Notes: generated by a model from the letters alone, not told the origin. DNA of 64,000 bases from an uncultured Christensenellaceae bacterium (GCA_910588425.1 CAJUPM010000001.1:98827-162826); one strand, 5' to 3'; counted from the stretch's first letter, positions 24,053 through 32,383 are shown. Program-made: numbers and translations.

Positions 24053-24883
24053 GTGGCAAACTTTTTTGAGAATCTAGGAAATTCCGCAATTCATTTTTCC
24101 ATCATGGATGTTGTGGATATTTTGCTGGTCGCTGGCATCACATACGGGCTGCTGCGGCTGACGAGCAAAACCCGCGCATCTCAGGTCTTTAAAGGCCTGG
24201 CGCTGTTTATCGTGCTGGCATGGATCTGCAAGGCGGTTGGCCTCTCGACGGTTAATTGGCTGCTGTCTTCGTTTATCGATGCCGGTGCGCTGCTTTTGGT
24301 TGTCATTTTTCAGCCGGAAATCCGCCGGGCCTTTGAAAAGCTGGGACGCGGAGGGCTGTTTGAAATGCCGTTTTCTGCGGAGGAGGATGCCTCCCGCCCG
24401 CATATCGAGGAGATCGAGCGGGCTGTGCTCAATATGTCTATCCGCAAAATCGGGGCGCTCATGGTTTTTGAGAGAAAGACGGGCATGAAAGACGTCATCG
24501 AGAGCGGCAATTTGCTGAACGCACGCATCTCCAGCCAGCTGATCGAAAATGTTTTCTTCCCCAATTCGCCCATGCACGACGGCGCGATGATCCTGCGCGG
24601 GGATAAGATTGTGGCGGCGGGCTGTTTCCTGCCGCTCTCGGATAACAAGCAGATTTCCTCCGAACTGGGCACGCGGCATCGCGCCGCTCTGGGCATTTCC
24701 GAGCTTTCGGATGCCTATATTATCATCGTCTCGGAAGAGACGGGCGTCATTTCCATGGCGCACGAGGGGACGATCACGCGCTATCTCGACCGAAAAGCGC
24801 TGCACGCCATTTTAGATGGAATATACGAAAAAGGCCCCGCCAAGAGCAAGCTTTTGCGCAGAAAGGGGGAGAAAAAGCAGTGA
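24053..24883 (+). CDS. cdaA: diadenylate cyclase CdaA (DisA_N domain)
   Basis: 276 residues from a GTG start with AAGGAG upstream. About three transmembrane helices in the first 95 residues (VVDILLVAGITYGLLRL, GLALFIVLAWICKAVG, LLLVVIFQPEIRRAF) are followed by the DAC domain with the catalytic MHDGAMIL and GTRHRAALG motifs. It makes c-di-AMP from two ATP, a second messenger for potassium and osmotic balance and wall integrity. The next gene overlaps by 4 bp and encodes its YbbR-domain regulator, the standard cdaA-cdaR order; glmM, often third, is not here. Confidence 0.97.
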   Translation: MANFFENLGNSAIHFSIMDVVDILLVAGITYGLLRLTSKTRASQVFKGLALFIVLAWICKAVGLSTVNWLLSSFIDAGALLLVVIFQPEIRRAFEKLGRGGLFEMPFSAEEDASRPHIEEIERAVLNMSIRKIGALMVFERKTGMKDVIESGNLLNARISSQLIENVFFPNSPMHDGAMILRGDKIVAAGCFLPLSDNKQISSELGTRHRAALGISELSDAYIIIVSEETGVISMAHEGTITRYLDRKALHAILDGIYEKGPAKSKLLRRKGEKKQ

Positions 24884-26139
24884 AGAAAGACTTTCTAAAG
24901 CGCGCCAAAAAGGCGCTGACGACCAACTGGCCGCTGAAATTAGTCGCCCTGCTTTTTGCGGCGGCGCTCTGGGCATATGTCATCTCCTCGGAAAATCCCG
25001 TCCGCCCGCTGGAGGTGGAAAACGTCCGCATTTCCTATACGGGCATGGATTCGCTGACGGCGCGCGGGCTGACGGTAGATAAGAGGGATTTGCAGGAGGC
25101 TGTGGACGTTACGGTTGCCGCGGGCCAGCAATACCACAAAAATATTACGGCGGATAACATCCGCGTCGTGGCGGATTTGTCCGACATCTCCGCCAAAGGA
25201 ACATATGAGATTAAACTGCAGACCAGTGTGATGACGATCAACGCGTCCGTCAAGCGGGTAACAAACACGACTGTGCAGGTTAAAGTTGACGATTTGGTAC
25301 AGCGCACGATCCCGGTGCGGTGCATTTTGGAGGGCGAGCCGGGAGAGGGCTATTATGTGAGCCAGCCGGTGCTTTCGGAGGAATCCATCATCATCTCGGG
25401 CGCCCGGGACGAGCTGGAGCAGATCGTCGAGGCGGTTTGCCATATCTCCATCGACGGCATCTCGCAGAGCTCCAAAACCAGCCATGTGCTGGAGCTTTTG
25501 AGCGCAGGAGGGGAGGTCGCCCCGAGCTATATCGTGGATGGCTCGGTGCCCTCTGTGATTGTGGAGCTCAATGTGCTCAGCAAAAAGACCGTGCCCATCG
25601 ATCAGCAGACGGTGAAGGACCGTGTGACCAATATCAAAGACGGCTATGAAGCGGTGGGCGTAACGCTCAATCCGGCGGAAGTGGAGATCGTGGGCAGCGA
25701 AGAGGCGCTGGCCAAGATCGAGACGGTTCAGCTGAGACCATTCTCGGCCGAAAATGCGGATAAGAGCGTGCTGCTCTCGGCGGAGCTGCAAATTCCGGAG
25801 GGAGTGGAAGTGCTGGGCAGCGCAAAGGTGGATGCCTATGTTCAGATTGCCGAAATTCAGGGCCAGCAGCACTTTACAGGCGTCGAAATTAACGCGGTCA
25901 ACCTGGGTTCGGGACTGCGGGCGACGCTGCAAACCAGAAGCGCGGATGTAACGGTTTCGGGCGGGCTTTCGGCTGTGCGCGGGCTGACGCGCAAAAATGT
26001 CGTGCTGTATGTGGATCTCGTCGGGCTTTCGGAGGGGAGCTATGTGCTGCCCGTCCGGGCGGAGGAGATTGCCGGCGTGGATGCTTCGGGCGTCTCAGTG
26101 GGCGTAGGCAGCATTACGGTTACTATCCGGCGCAGGTAG
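24880..26139 (+). CDS. cdaR: YbbR-domain protein (CdaR-type)
   Basis: 419 residues from a GTG overlapping the cdaA stop. One N-terminal transmembrane helix (LKLVALLFAAALWAYVISSENP, the typical YbbR start) leads to four or so extracytoplasmic YbbR repeats, each seen as a strand block such as RTIPVRCILEGEPGEGYYV, KTVPIDQQTVKDRV and VELRP/VDVTV patterns. CdaR binds CdaA and adjusts its cyclase activity in Bacillus and Listeria. Length fits other multi-repeat members. Confidence 0.9.
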   Translation: MKKDFLKRAKKALTTNWPLKLVALLFAAALWAYVISSENPVRPLEVENVRISYTGMDSLTARGLTVDKRDLQEAVDVTVAAGQQYHKNITADNIRVVADLSDISAKGTYEIKLQTSVMTINASVKRVTNTTVQVKVDDLVQRTIPVRCILEGEPGEGYYVSQPVLSEESIIISGARDELEQIVEAVCHISIDGISQSSKTSHVLELLSAGGEVAPSYIVDGSVPSVIVELNVLSKKTVPIDQQTVKDRVTNIKDGYEAVGVTLNPAEVEIVGSEEALAKIETVQLRPFSAENADKSVLLSAELQIPEGVEVLGSAKVDAYVQIAEIQGQQHFTGVEINAVNLGSGLRATLQTRSADVTVSGGLSAVRGLTRKNVVLYVDLVGLSEGSYVLPVRAEEIAGVDASGVSVGVGSITVTIRRR

Positions 26140-26152
26140 GCAAAGAGAAAAG

Positions 26153-26227
26153 AAAAGGCGCGTTTGGGCTTCCGGCCAGGCCGGAACAGAGCCAGCAAAA
26201 TGGCCCTAAAAGCTCGGCGCGCCTTTT
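26153..26227 (+). other. long structured hairpin between cdaR and the FAD gene
   Basis: An outer perfect 10-bp stem (AAAAGGCGCG at 26153-26162 with CGCGCCTTTT at 26218-26227) encloses a second helix (26163-26169 with 26203-26210, one bulge) and an inner hairpin TTCCGGCC/GGCCGGAA (26170-26186). Only four T follow, so it is a weak classical terminator; it could be a folded RNA, an attenuator or a small inverted-repeat element. Confidence 0.5.
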
Positions 26228-26269
26228 GTGAATTTGCGGCCTATATCCAAGGCCGAAAGGAAAAGATTG

Positions 26270-27853
26270 ATGCAGTTTTTATTACACGAGATTTCCCGCC
26301 CCATCCAGCAGAGCGAGGATGCGCTGCCCATTTTGGCGGCGAAGAAGCTGGGCGTTGCCCCCAGCCAGATTTTAGAGTGCGAGATTGTGCGCAAATCCAT
26401 CGATGCCAGAAGCCGGCGGGATTTGTGCTTCAAATACAGTTTGCTGGTGCGCCTGTCGCAAAAGGCGGGCGAAAAGCTGGAGCAAAAAGGACTGCGGGCA
26501 TATGCTCCCCAGGAGCCGGAGCCGCTGGAGCCGGGGGAAGAGCGCCTGGCCGGAAGGGCGGTTGTGATAGGCGCAGGGCCCTGCGGGCTTTTTGCGGCGC
26601 TGCTTCTGGCGCAGCACGGCTTTCGGCCGCTGGTGCTGGAGCGCGGCGCCAAGATGGCCCAGCGGGAGGCGGATGTGCAGGCACTGCGGGAAAAAGGAGA
26701 GCTCAATCCCGAGAGCAATATCTGCTTTGGCGAGGGTGGCGCAGGCACTTTCTCGGACGGCAAGCTGACTACGCGCATCAAGGATCGCAGGGTGCAGGAT
26801 GTGCTGGCCGCGTTTGTGCGCCACGGCGCGCCCGGGCAGATCCGCTATGAGGCGCTGCCGCATCTGGGCACAGAGCATATCCGCAGTGCAGTCGTGGGCC
26901 TGCGGGAAGAGATTTTATCCTTGGGCGGAGAATTTGAGTACGGCGCCCGCTTTTGCGATTTTGAGCAGAGGGACGGCGCACTTTCCGCGGTTTATTACGA
27001 GAAAGACGGCGCGAAAATAAAGGTTGAGACGGGAGCGGCGGTTCTGGCCATTGGCCACAGCGCCCGGGATACCTTCGAGCTGCTGCTGAAAAAGGGCGTT
27101 GCCCTTCAGCCCAAAGCCTTTGCCATGGGCGTGCGGGCCGAGCACAGGCAGCAGTTCATCGATGAGCGGCAGTATGGCAAATATGCGGGCCATCCGGAGC
27201 TGGGCGCGGCGACATATAAGCTGACGGCACAGTACGGAGGCCGGGGTGTTTATAGCTTTTGCATGTGCCCGGGCGGCGAAGTAGTCTGCTCGGCGACCGA
27301 GCCGGGCGGCACGGCGGTCAACGGCATGAGCTACTATGCCAGAGACTTGCAGAATGCCAATAGCGCGCTGGTGGTCTCGGTTTTCCCGGAGGATATGCCG
27401 GCTGGGCCGCTGGGCGGCGTACAGCTGCAGCGGCAAATCGAGCAGGCGGCCTACCGGGCGGCAAAGGGCTATGGAGCGGTTGCCCAGCGGTATGCGGATT
27501 TTGTGCGGGGCATGCCCAGCCGCAGTGCCGGGGCGATTGCGAGCTCCTATCGGCCATATACCGTCTGCGGGGAAATCCGGGATTTCCTTCCCGGCTTTTT
27601 GGCAGATGCACTGGCCGGAGCGGCGCAGCAGTTTGAGCGGAAAATTCCGGGGTTCTTGCAGGAGGGGCTGCTGCTGGGCGCGGAAACCAGGACTTCCTGC
27701 CCAGTGCGCATTCTGCGCGGAGAGAATTTCTGCGCCAATCCGGATGGGCTCTATCCTGCCGGGGAGGGCGCGGGCTATGCCGGCGGCATCATGTCTTCGG
27801 CGGTAGACGGCCTCAAGGCGGCGGAAGCAGTGATTCGGAGGTTCCGCCCATGA
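26270..27853 (+). CDS. FAD-dependent dehydrogenase-like protein (COG2509 type)
   Basis: 527 residues from the ATG of MQFLLHEISRP with AAAGGA upstream. After an N-terminal domain of about 85 residues (RKSIDARSRRDLCFKYSL, an oddly RNA-binding-like start typical of this group), there is a dinucleotide fold VVIGAGPCGLFAALLLAQHG, then LERG, NICFGEGGAGTFSDGKL, FCMCPGGEVVCSATEPGG and the closing GEGAGYAGGIMSSAVDG. I recognise the clostridial and plastid family called uncharacterised FAD-dependent dehydrogenase. Substrate unknown. It overlaps the next ferredoxin gene by 4 bp, which makes that protein its likely electron partner. Confidence 0.88.
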   Translation: MQFLLHEISRPIQQSEDALPILAAKKLGVAPSQILECEIVRKSIDARSRRDLCFKYSLLVRLSQKAGEKLEQKGLRAYAPQEPEPLEPGEERLAGRAVVIGAGPCGLFAALLLAQHGFRPLVLERGAKMAQREADVQALREKGELNPESNICFGEGGAGTFSDGKLTTRIKDRRVQDVLAAFVRHGAPGQIRYEALPHLGTEHIRSAVVGLREEILSLGGEFEYGARFCDFEQRDGALSAVYYEKDGAKIKVETGAAVLAIGHSARDTFELLLKKGVALQPKAFAMGVRAEHRQQFIDERQYGKYAGHPELGAATYKLTAQYGGRGVYSFCMCPGGEVVCSATEPGGTAVNGMSYYARDLQNANSALVVSVFPEDMPAGPLGGVQLQRQIEQAAYRAAKGYGAVAQRYADFVRGMPSRSAGAIASSYRPYTVCGEIRDFLPGFLADALAGAAQQFERKIPGFLQEGLLLGAETRTSCPVRILRGENFCANPDGLYPAGEGAGYAGGIMSSAVDGLKAAEAVIRRFRP

Positions 27854-28119
27854 AGCGGGTCGTAGTCGATTTGGAAATATGCACGCGCTGCGGCAAGTGT
27901 GTGCAGAGATGCTCATTTGGGGCGCTGCGCATGGGGCAGGATGGGCTGCTCCACGCGCCCGGGAAGTGCATAGAGGAGTGCGGGATTTGCAGGCTGGTTT
28001 GCCCGGAAAACGCGATCGCATATGCCGAGGTTTCCTGCAGCGGCTGCCAGGGCGGGAACTGCGAAAAATGCGGCCGGAAGGGTGGCTGTCAGGGGTGCAA
28101 GGCCTGCGGCGGCAAATAG
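27850..28119 (+). CDS. 2[4Fe-4S] ferredoxin with Cys-rich tail
   Basis: 89 residues overlapping the FAD gene by ATGA. Residues 11-22 are CTRCGKCVQRCS and about 40-53 CIEECGICRLVCP, giving eight Cys for two 4Fe-4S clusters (the second with a C-x3-C-x2-C-x3-C spacing). A tail of about 28 residues adds seven more Cys in CxxC-type pairs (CSGCQGGNCEKCGRKGG, then CQGCKACGGK), which could bind a further cluster or zinc. Probably carries electrons for the FAD protein or for the oxoacid oxidoreductase downstream. The tail is unusual for a bacterial ferredoxin. Confidence 0.85.
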   Translation: MKRVVVDLEICTRCGKCVQRCSFGALRMGQDGLLHAPGKCIEECGICRLVCPENAIAYAEVSCSGCQGGNCEKCGRKGGCQGCKACGGK

Positions 28120-28156
28120 ACGGGCACAGAGAAAAAGCTGGAAAGGCGGAGAAGAG

Positions 28157-28840
28157 ATGCAATTTGCGAAATATACGGTGTTGGCAGGAAACTACGGCAG
28201 CGGGAAAACCGAGATTTCCCTGAATCTGGCGGTGCGGGCGGCAAAGGAGGGCAAGCGCACCATGCTGGTGGATCTGGATATCGTCAACCCGTTTTTCCGC
28301 TCCTCCGAGCATGAGGAGTATTTGAAAAGCCTGGGCATTTTGGTGGTCAAGCCCAATTTTGCCAATACGACGGTGGACATCCCATCGCTGCCGGCGGAGA
28401 TCTATTCGGCCTTTGACCGGCCGCTGGATGCAGTTATTTTCGACGTGGGCGGCGACCCGGTGGGTGCGTCGGCGCTGGGCATTTTGCAGGATAAGTTCCG
28501 GCAGAACATGGCGCAGACCGAGTTCTTATATGTGGTAAACGGCGCACGGCCGCTTCAGGAGACGCCGGAGGCTGTGCTGGAGATGATGCGGCAGATCGAG
28601 CGCAACAGCCGGCTGGGCGTATCGGCGTTTATCAACAACACCAATCTCGCCCGGCAGACGGATTTGGCGATCATTGAGCGGGGCGAGGAGCTGGTGGCGG
28701 CGCTCTGTGCCCAGACTGGCCTGCCCAAAAAGTGCACGGCGGTTTTGGAGGAGCTGGCAGAGAAGGTGCAGGCAGAAGGGGAAATTTTGCCGCTGCATCT
28801 GTATATGCGCCCGGCCTGGCTGGACGAGAACGGCCAGTAG
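28157..28840 (+). CDS. MinD/ParA-like P-loop ATPase of unknown role
   Basis: 227 residues from the ATG of MQFAKYTVLAGNYGSGK, with AGGCGGAG upstream; the frame opens earlier but overlaps the ferredoxin gene. Walker A is GNYGSGKTE, followed by LVDLDIVNPFFRS (switch-like Asp), then AVIFDVGGDPVG (Walker B) and a NNTNLARQTD segment near the base-binding position. It resembles SIMIBI-class ATPases. There are no Cys pairs for Fe-S carriage as in Mrp. It lies between the FAD/ferredoxin pair and the korDABC operon, and similar ATPases adjoin these genes in other clostridia as far as I recall, so a maturation or regulatory role for the oxidoreductase is possible. Confidence 0.75.
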   Translation: MQFAKYTVLAGNYGSGKTEISLNLAVRAAKEGKRTMLVDLDIVNPFFRSSEHEEYLKSLGILVVKPNFANTTVDIPSLPAEIYSAFDRPLDAVIFDVGGDPVGASALGILQDKFRQNMAQTEFLYVVNGARPLQETPEAVLEMMRQIERNSRLGVSAFINNTNLARQTDLAIIERGEELVAALCAQTGLPKKCTAVLEELAEKVQAEGEILPLHLYMRPAWLDENGQ

Positions 28841-28887
28841 CAGGGCGGCTTTAGCAAAAATTGCTTTCCTGCAAACGAGAAAAAGAA

Positions 28888-28916
28888 TTGTATATTTTGG
28901 CGAAACGTGCTATTCT
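28888..28916 (+). promoter_or_regulatory. sigma-A type promoter for korDABC
   Basis: TTGTAT (28888-28893), 17-base spacer, TATTCT (28911-28916). A strong ribosome site AAGGGGGTAAGG precedes korD. Confidence 0.55.
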
Positions 28917-28956
28917 TTAAAATAATCCATTTTTATTTTGGCAAGGGGGTAAGGAT

Positions 28957-29163
28957 ATGGCAAAGCTGACCATCCGGGAAGATATCTGCAAAGGCTGCGG
29001 CCTGTGCATCGAGGTATGCCCTAAGAAGATTTTGGCTCTGCATAAGGAAAAAATCAATATGAAGGGGTATCATCCCATTACGCTGACAGACGAGGCGGCG
29101 TGCATTGGCTGCGCTTCCTGCGCGCGCATGTGCCCGGACTGCGTTTTTACGGTTGAAAAATAA
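28957..29163 (+). CDS. korD: 2-oxoacid:ferredoxin oxidoreductase delta (ferredoxin) subunit
   Basis: 68 residues with two 4Fe-4S motifs, CKGCGLCIEVCP and CIGCASCARMCPDC. This small subunit passes electrons from the TPP domain to external ferredoxin. First gene of a four-gene operon in the order delta-alpha-beta-gamma, seen in archaeal and clostridial Kor/Vor enzymes. Confidence 0.92.
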   Translation: MAKLTIREDICKGCGLCIEVCPKKILALHKEKINMKGYHPITLTDEAACIGCASCARMCPDCVFTVEK

Positions 29164-29201
29164 TTTGCGGGTTGGAAAAACCGCGGAAAGGTTTATAAAC
29201 T

Positions 29202-30266
29202 ATGGCAAAAAAACTCATGAAAGGCAATGAAGCCATTGCAGAAGCGGCAATCGCCGCCGGCTGCCGGCACTTCTTCGGGTATCCCATCACGCCTTCGACG
29301 CAGATCCCCGAATATATGAGCAAGCGCATGCCGCAGGTTGGCGGGTGCTTTTTGCAGGCGGAAAGCGAAATTGCGGCGATCAACATGGTCTATGGTGCGG
29401 CGGGCGCCGGTGCGAGAGCCATGACGGCCTCTTCCAGCCCGGGCGTCAGCCTCAAGCAGGAGGGCATCAGCTATATCGCGTGCGCCGAGCTGCCCTGCGT
29501 GATCGTCAATATCGTGCGCTCGGGCCCGGGCCTTGGCGGCATTCAGGCTTCCCAGGGCGATTACTTCCAGGCCACCAAGGGCGGCGGCCACGGGGATTAC
29601 CGCATGGTCGTTCTGGCGCCTTCCTCGGTTCAGGAAGCGGCGGATATGGTTATGGATGGCTTCGATATTGCGGATCAGTACCGCATTCCCGTCATGATTC
29701 TGGGCGACGGCATGATCGGCCAGATGATGGAGCCTGTGGAATTTAAGGCGAGAACGGGCCGCAACCTCCCGGAGAAGACCTGGGCGGCGACCGGCTGGGA
29801 TGGCAAGAGCAGAGACCGGGCTATCATCAACTCCCTCTATATCGAGCCGGAAGTGATGAAAACCGTGCAGGAGCGCCTGGCAGAGCGCTATGCCGAGATC
29901 GCGAAAAATGAGACGCAGGTTGAAGAATACAGAATGGAAGACGCGGAATACTGCATCGCCGCTTACGGCACGACGGCCCGCATCGCCAAGAGCATGATCG
30001 GAAAAGCGCGGGATATGGGCATCAAAGTCGGCCTGATCCGCCCCAAGACGGTCTGGCCTTTCCCCTCGGAAGCTTATGCCAAGGCCGCAGACAAAGTCAA
30101 GGCGTTTTTGGGCTTTGAGATGAGCATGGGCCAGATGGTGGAAGATGTCCGCCTGGCTGTCGCGGGCAAGAAACCGGTCTATTTCCACGGGACGCTGGGC
30201 GGCTTTGTCCCCACGCCTGCCGAAATGCTGGAAGAGCTTTTGAAAGTCAAGGAGGCGAGCAAATAA
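29202..30266 (+). CDS. korA: 2-oxoacid:ferredoxin oxidoreductase alpha subunit (Kor/Vor)
   Basis: 354 residues with the typical opening KLMKGNEAIAEAAIAAGCRHFFGYPITPSTQIPEY-like segment, a conserved substrate-side YPITPST, EQ-type SSPGVSLKQEG, and FEMSMGQM near the C-terminus. Together with the other subunits it decarboxylates a 2-oxoacid (2-oxoglutarate or branched-chain oxoacid) to the acyl-CoA while reducing ferredoxin. Which substrate is used cannot be told from sequence alone; clostridial genes of this type are annotated as VorB/KorA. Its stop shares a base with the korB start. Confidence 0.93.
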   Translation: MAKKLMKGNEAIAEAAIAAGCRHFFGYPITPSTQIPEYMSKRMPQVGGCFLQAESEIAAINMVYGAAGAGARAMTASSSPGVSLKQEGISYIACAELPCVIVNIVRSGPGLGGIQASQGDYFQATKGGGHGDYRMVVLAPSSVQEAADMVMDGFDIADQYRIPVMILGDGMIGQMMEPVEFKARTGRNLPEKTWAATGWDGKSRDRAIINSLYIEPEVMKTVQERLAERYAEIAKNETQVEEYRMEDAEYCIAAYGTTARIAKSMIGKARDMGIKVGLIRPKTVWPFPSEAYAKAADKVKAFLGFEMSMGQMVEDVRLAVAGKKPVYFHGTLGGFVPTPAEMLEELLKVKEASK

Positions 30267-31003
30267 TGGCAACAGTATTTGAAAAGACAAAAATGCTGAC
30301 AGACGCGCCGCTGCACTATTGCCCGGGCTGCACGCACGGCATTGTGCACCGCCTGGTTGCGGAGTGCATCGAGGAGCTGGGCATGGAGAAAGAGGCCATT
30401 GGCGTCGCCCCGGTCGGATGCTCGGTTTACGCATATAACTATTTCAACTGCGATATGATGGAAGCGGCGCATGGCCGCGCGCCGGCTGTGGCCACGGGCA
30501 TCAAGCGCGTGCATCCGGATAAGCTGGTTTTCACCTACCAGGGCGACGGCGATTTGGCCTCCATCGGCGCGGCAGAGATCATCAGCGCGGCAGGCCGCGG
30601 CGAGAAGATCACCACGATCTTCATCAACAACGCCATTTACGGCATGACGGGCGGCCAGATGGCTCCCACGACGCTGGTTGGCCAGGTTACGACGACTTCG
30701 CCCTACGGCCGCCAGAAGGAGCACTGCGGCGAGCCGCTGCGCATGAGCGAGATGCTGGCGACCATCAACGGCGCGGCATATATCGAGCGCGTTTCCCTGC
30801 ACGATGTTCCGAATATCGTCAAGGCGAAAAAGGCCATCAAGAAGGCGTTTCAGTGCCAGATCGAGGGCAAAGGCTTCGCTCTGGTTGAAGTCCTCTCCAC
30901 CTGCCCGACCAACTGGGGCATGACGCCCGTCGCGGCGCAGAAGTGGCTGGTGGAAAATATGATTCCGTATTATCCGCTCGGGGTCAAAAAGGAGGTAGAG
31001 TAG
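30266..31003 (+). CDS. korB: 2-oxoacid:ferredoxin oxidoreductase beta (TPP) subunit
   Basis: 245 residues. Motifs: HYCPGCTHGIVHRLVAE at the N-terminus, GVAPVGCSVYAYNYF, and the thiamine-diphosphate binding GDGDLASIG with NNAIYGMTGGQMAPTT. The Cys seen in many beta subunits that binds an Fe-S cluster is represented by CPGC. Start ATG overlaps the korA stop by one base (TAATG), suggesting coupled translation and equal amounts. Confidence 0.94.
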   Translation: MATVFEKTKMLTDAPLHYCPGCTHGIVHRLVAECIEELGMEKEAIGVAPVGCSVYAYNYFNCDMMEAAHGRAPAVATGIKRVHPDKLVFTYQGDGDLASIGAAEIISAAGRGEKITTIFINNAIYGMTGGQMAPTTLVGQVTTTSPYGRQKEHCGEPLRMSEMLATINGAAYIERVSLHDVPNIVKAKKAIKKAFQCQIEGKGFALVEVLSTCPTNWGMTPVAAQKWLVENMIPYYPLGVKKEVE

Positions 31004-31004
31004 T

Positions 31005-31541
31005 ATGACGCATCAGATCATCAGCGCTGGCTTTGGCGGCCAGGGTGTGCTGCTGCTGGGCCAGCTTGTGGCCTATGCAGGCATGGCGGAAGGAAAGAAT
31101 ATCTCCTGGCTCCCTTCCTATGGACCGGAAATGCGCGGCGGCACGGCAAACTGCTGTGTTGTCGTCTCGGATGAAGAGGTGGGCAGCCCGGTTGTCGTGG
31201 AGGCAGACAGCGTTGTCGTCATGAACCGGCCTTCCCTGGAGAAATACGAGAAGAACGTTGCGCCTGGCGGCAAGCTCTTTATCAACAGTTCCTTGGTCAA
31301 GGACGAGCCGACGCGCACAGATATTGAGGTTTACCGCGTGCCGGCCAGCGAGATTGCAGACGAGTTGGGCAACGGCCGTGTGGCAAATATCGTCATGCTG
31401 GGAGCTATGCTGGAAAAGACGGGCATCGTCAGCCCCAAAACTGCGATTGAATGCCTGGCCGCTTCCTTTGGCGAGCGCAAGGCGCATTTGATTCCCCTGA
31501 ACGAGCAGGCGATTCAAAAAGGCGCAGAGGCGGTAAGATAG
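31005..31541 (+). CDS. korC: 2-oxoacid:ferredoxin oxidoreductase gamma subunit
   Basis: 178 residues, opening with HQIISAGFGGQGVLLLGQLVAYAG, then SWLPSYGPEMRGGTANCCVVVS, the gamma-subunit signature (CoA-binding fold). AAAGGAGG precedes the ATG, 1 bp after korB. A near copy of its last 67 bases lies 26 bp after its stop codon. Confidence 0.94.
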   Translation: MTHQIISAGFGGQGVLLLGQLVAYAGMAEGKNISWLPSYGPEMRGGTANCCVVVSDEEVGSPVVVEADSVVVMNRPSLEKYEKNVAPGGKLFINSSLVKDEPTRTDIEVYRVPASEIADELGNGRVANIVMLGAMLEKTGIVSPKTAIECLAASFGERKAHLIPLNEQAIQKGAEAVR

Positions 31542-31567
31542 CCGGGCTTGCGCGGGGAAAGTGAGTT

Positions 31568-31634
31568 GCGCAAGGCGCATTTGATTCCCCTAAGCGAGCA
31601 GGCGATTCAAAAGGGCGCGGAGACGGTAAGATAG
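31568..31634 (+). repeat. duplicate of the korC 3' end
   Basis: 67 bases matching 31475-31541, the korC tail including its stop codon, at 62 of 67 positions (my count). The copies start 93 bp apart with a 26-bp unrelated spacer. The high identity suggests a recent tandem duplication. It makes no gene by itself. Confidence 0.9.
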
Positions 31635-31667
31635 AATGAACCGTGGGCGCCGAAAGCGCCAAATAAG

Positions 31668-31701
31668 AAAGAGCTTTGCATTGCGGTGCAGAGCTCTTTT
31701 T
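31668..31701 (+). terminator. terminator of the korDABC operon
   Basis: Stem AAAGAGCTTTGCA with TGCAGAGCTCTTT (one G-U pair), 6-base loop and T run. Confidence 0.85.
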
Positions 31702-31791
31702 GATACCCGGCGGCTGCCGCAGAAAGAAAGGGGCGCAGAAGGAGAGTGGAAAGCATTTCCAAATGTTTTCAGGATGTTTGCAAAGCATAGA

Positions 31792-31820
31792 TTGAGATTT
31801 GCCCGGGAGCATTGTATAAT
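31792..31820 (+). promoter_or_regulatory. sigma-A type promoter for the GNAT/glutaredoxin pair
   Basis: TTGAGA (31792-31797), 17-base spacer, perfect TATAAT (31815-31820). Confidence 0.7.
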
Positions 31821-31843
31821 AAAACTCCAAGGAGGGCGGCAGG

Positions 31844-32383
31844 ATGATTTTGCAGACAGAGCGCCTGTATCTGCGCGAATGGCAGCAGGAAGATTTTGCG
31901 GATTTGGCCGGGATGCTTCAGGATCCGCGGGTGATGTATGCCTATGAGCACGATTTTTCGGATGCGGATGTGCAGGAATGGATGGAGCGGCAGTGGCGGC
32001 GCTATCAGGAACATGGTTTTGGGCTTTGGGCGATGGTGGAAAAGCAGAGCGGGGAGATTGTTGGGCAGGCCGGGCTGACGATACAGCACTGCGAGGGCCA
32101 GGATGTTTTGGAAATTGGCTATCACCTGAAACGAGCGCACTGGAAAAAGGGCTATGCGGCAGAAGCGGCAAAAGGCTGTATGCAGTATGCCTTTGCGGTC
32201 TTGGATGCGCCGGCCGTTTACAGCATCATTAAGAGTGACAACCTGGCTTCGCAGAAAGTGGCGGAGCGCATGGGCATGAAAAAACAGAAGGAATTTTGGA
32301 CTACTTATTATGTGGGCCCCATGCTGCATTTTCTTTACGGCAGGGAGAACCCAAATAGGCAAAAGGAGGAGGCAGGGAAATGA
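31844..32383 (+). CDS. RimJ/RimL-type GNAT acetyltransferase
   Basis: 179 residues with CAAGGAGG before the ATG. It starts MILQTERLYLREWQQEDFADLAGM and has the typical FGLWAMVEKQSGEIVGQAGL, LEIGYHLKRAHWKKGYAAEAAKGCMQYAF and SIIKSDNLASQKVAERMGM of the Acetyltransf_3 group. Members acetylate ribosomal proteins or small amines; the target here is unknown. It overlaps the next gene by 4 bp. Confidence 0.92.
   Translation: MILQTERLYLREWQQEDFADLAGMLQDPRVMYAYEHDFSDADVQEWMERQWRRYQEHGFGLWAMVEKQSGEIVGQAGLTIQHCEGQDVLEIGYHLKRAHWKKGYAAEAAKGCMQYAFAVLDAPAVYSIIKSDNLASQKVAERMGMKKQKEFWTTYYVGPMLHFLYGRENPNRQKEEAGK

Noticed and set aside
31475-31634. Insertion sequence or attachment site as cause of the korC repeat
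   Set aside because: No transposase, terminal inverted repeats or tRNA nearby; simple tandem duplication explains it.
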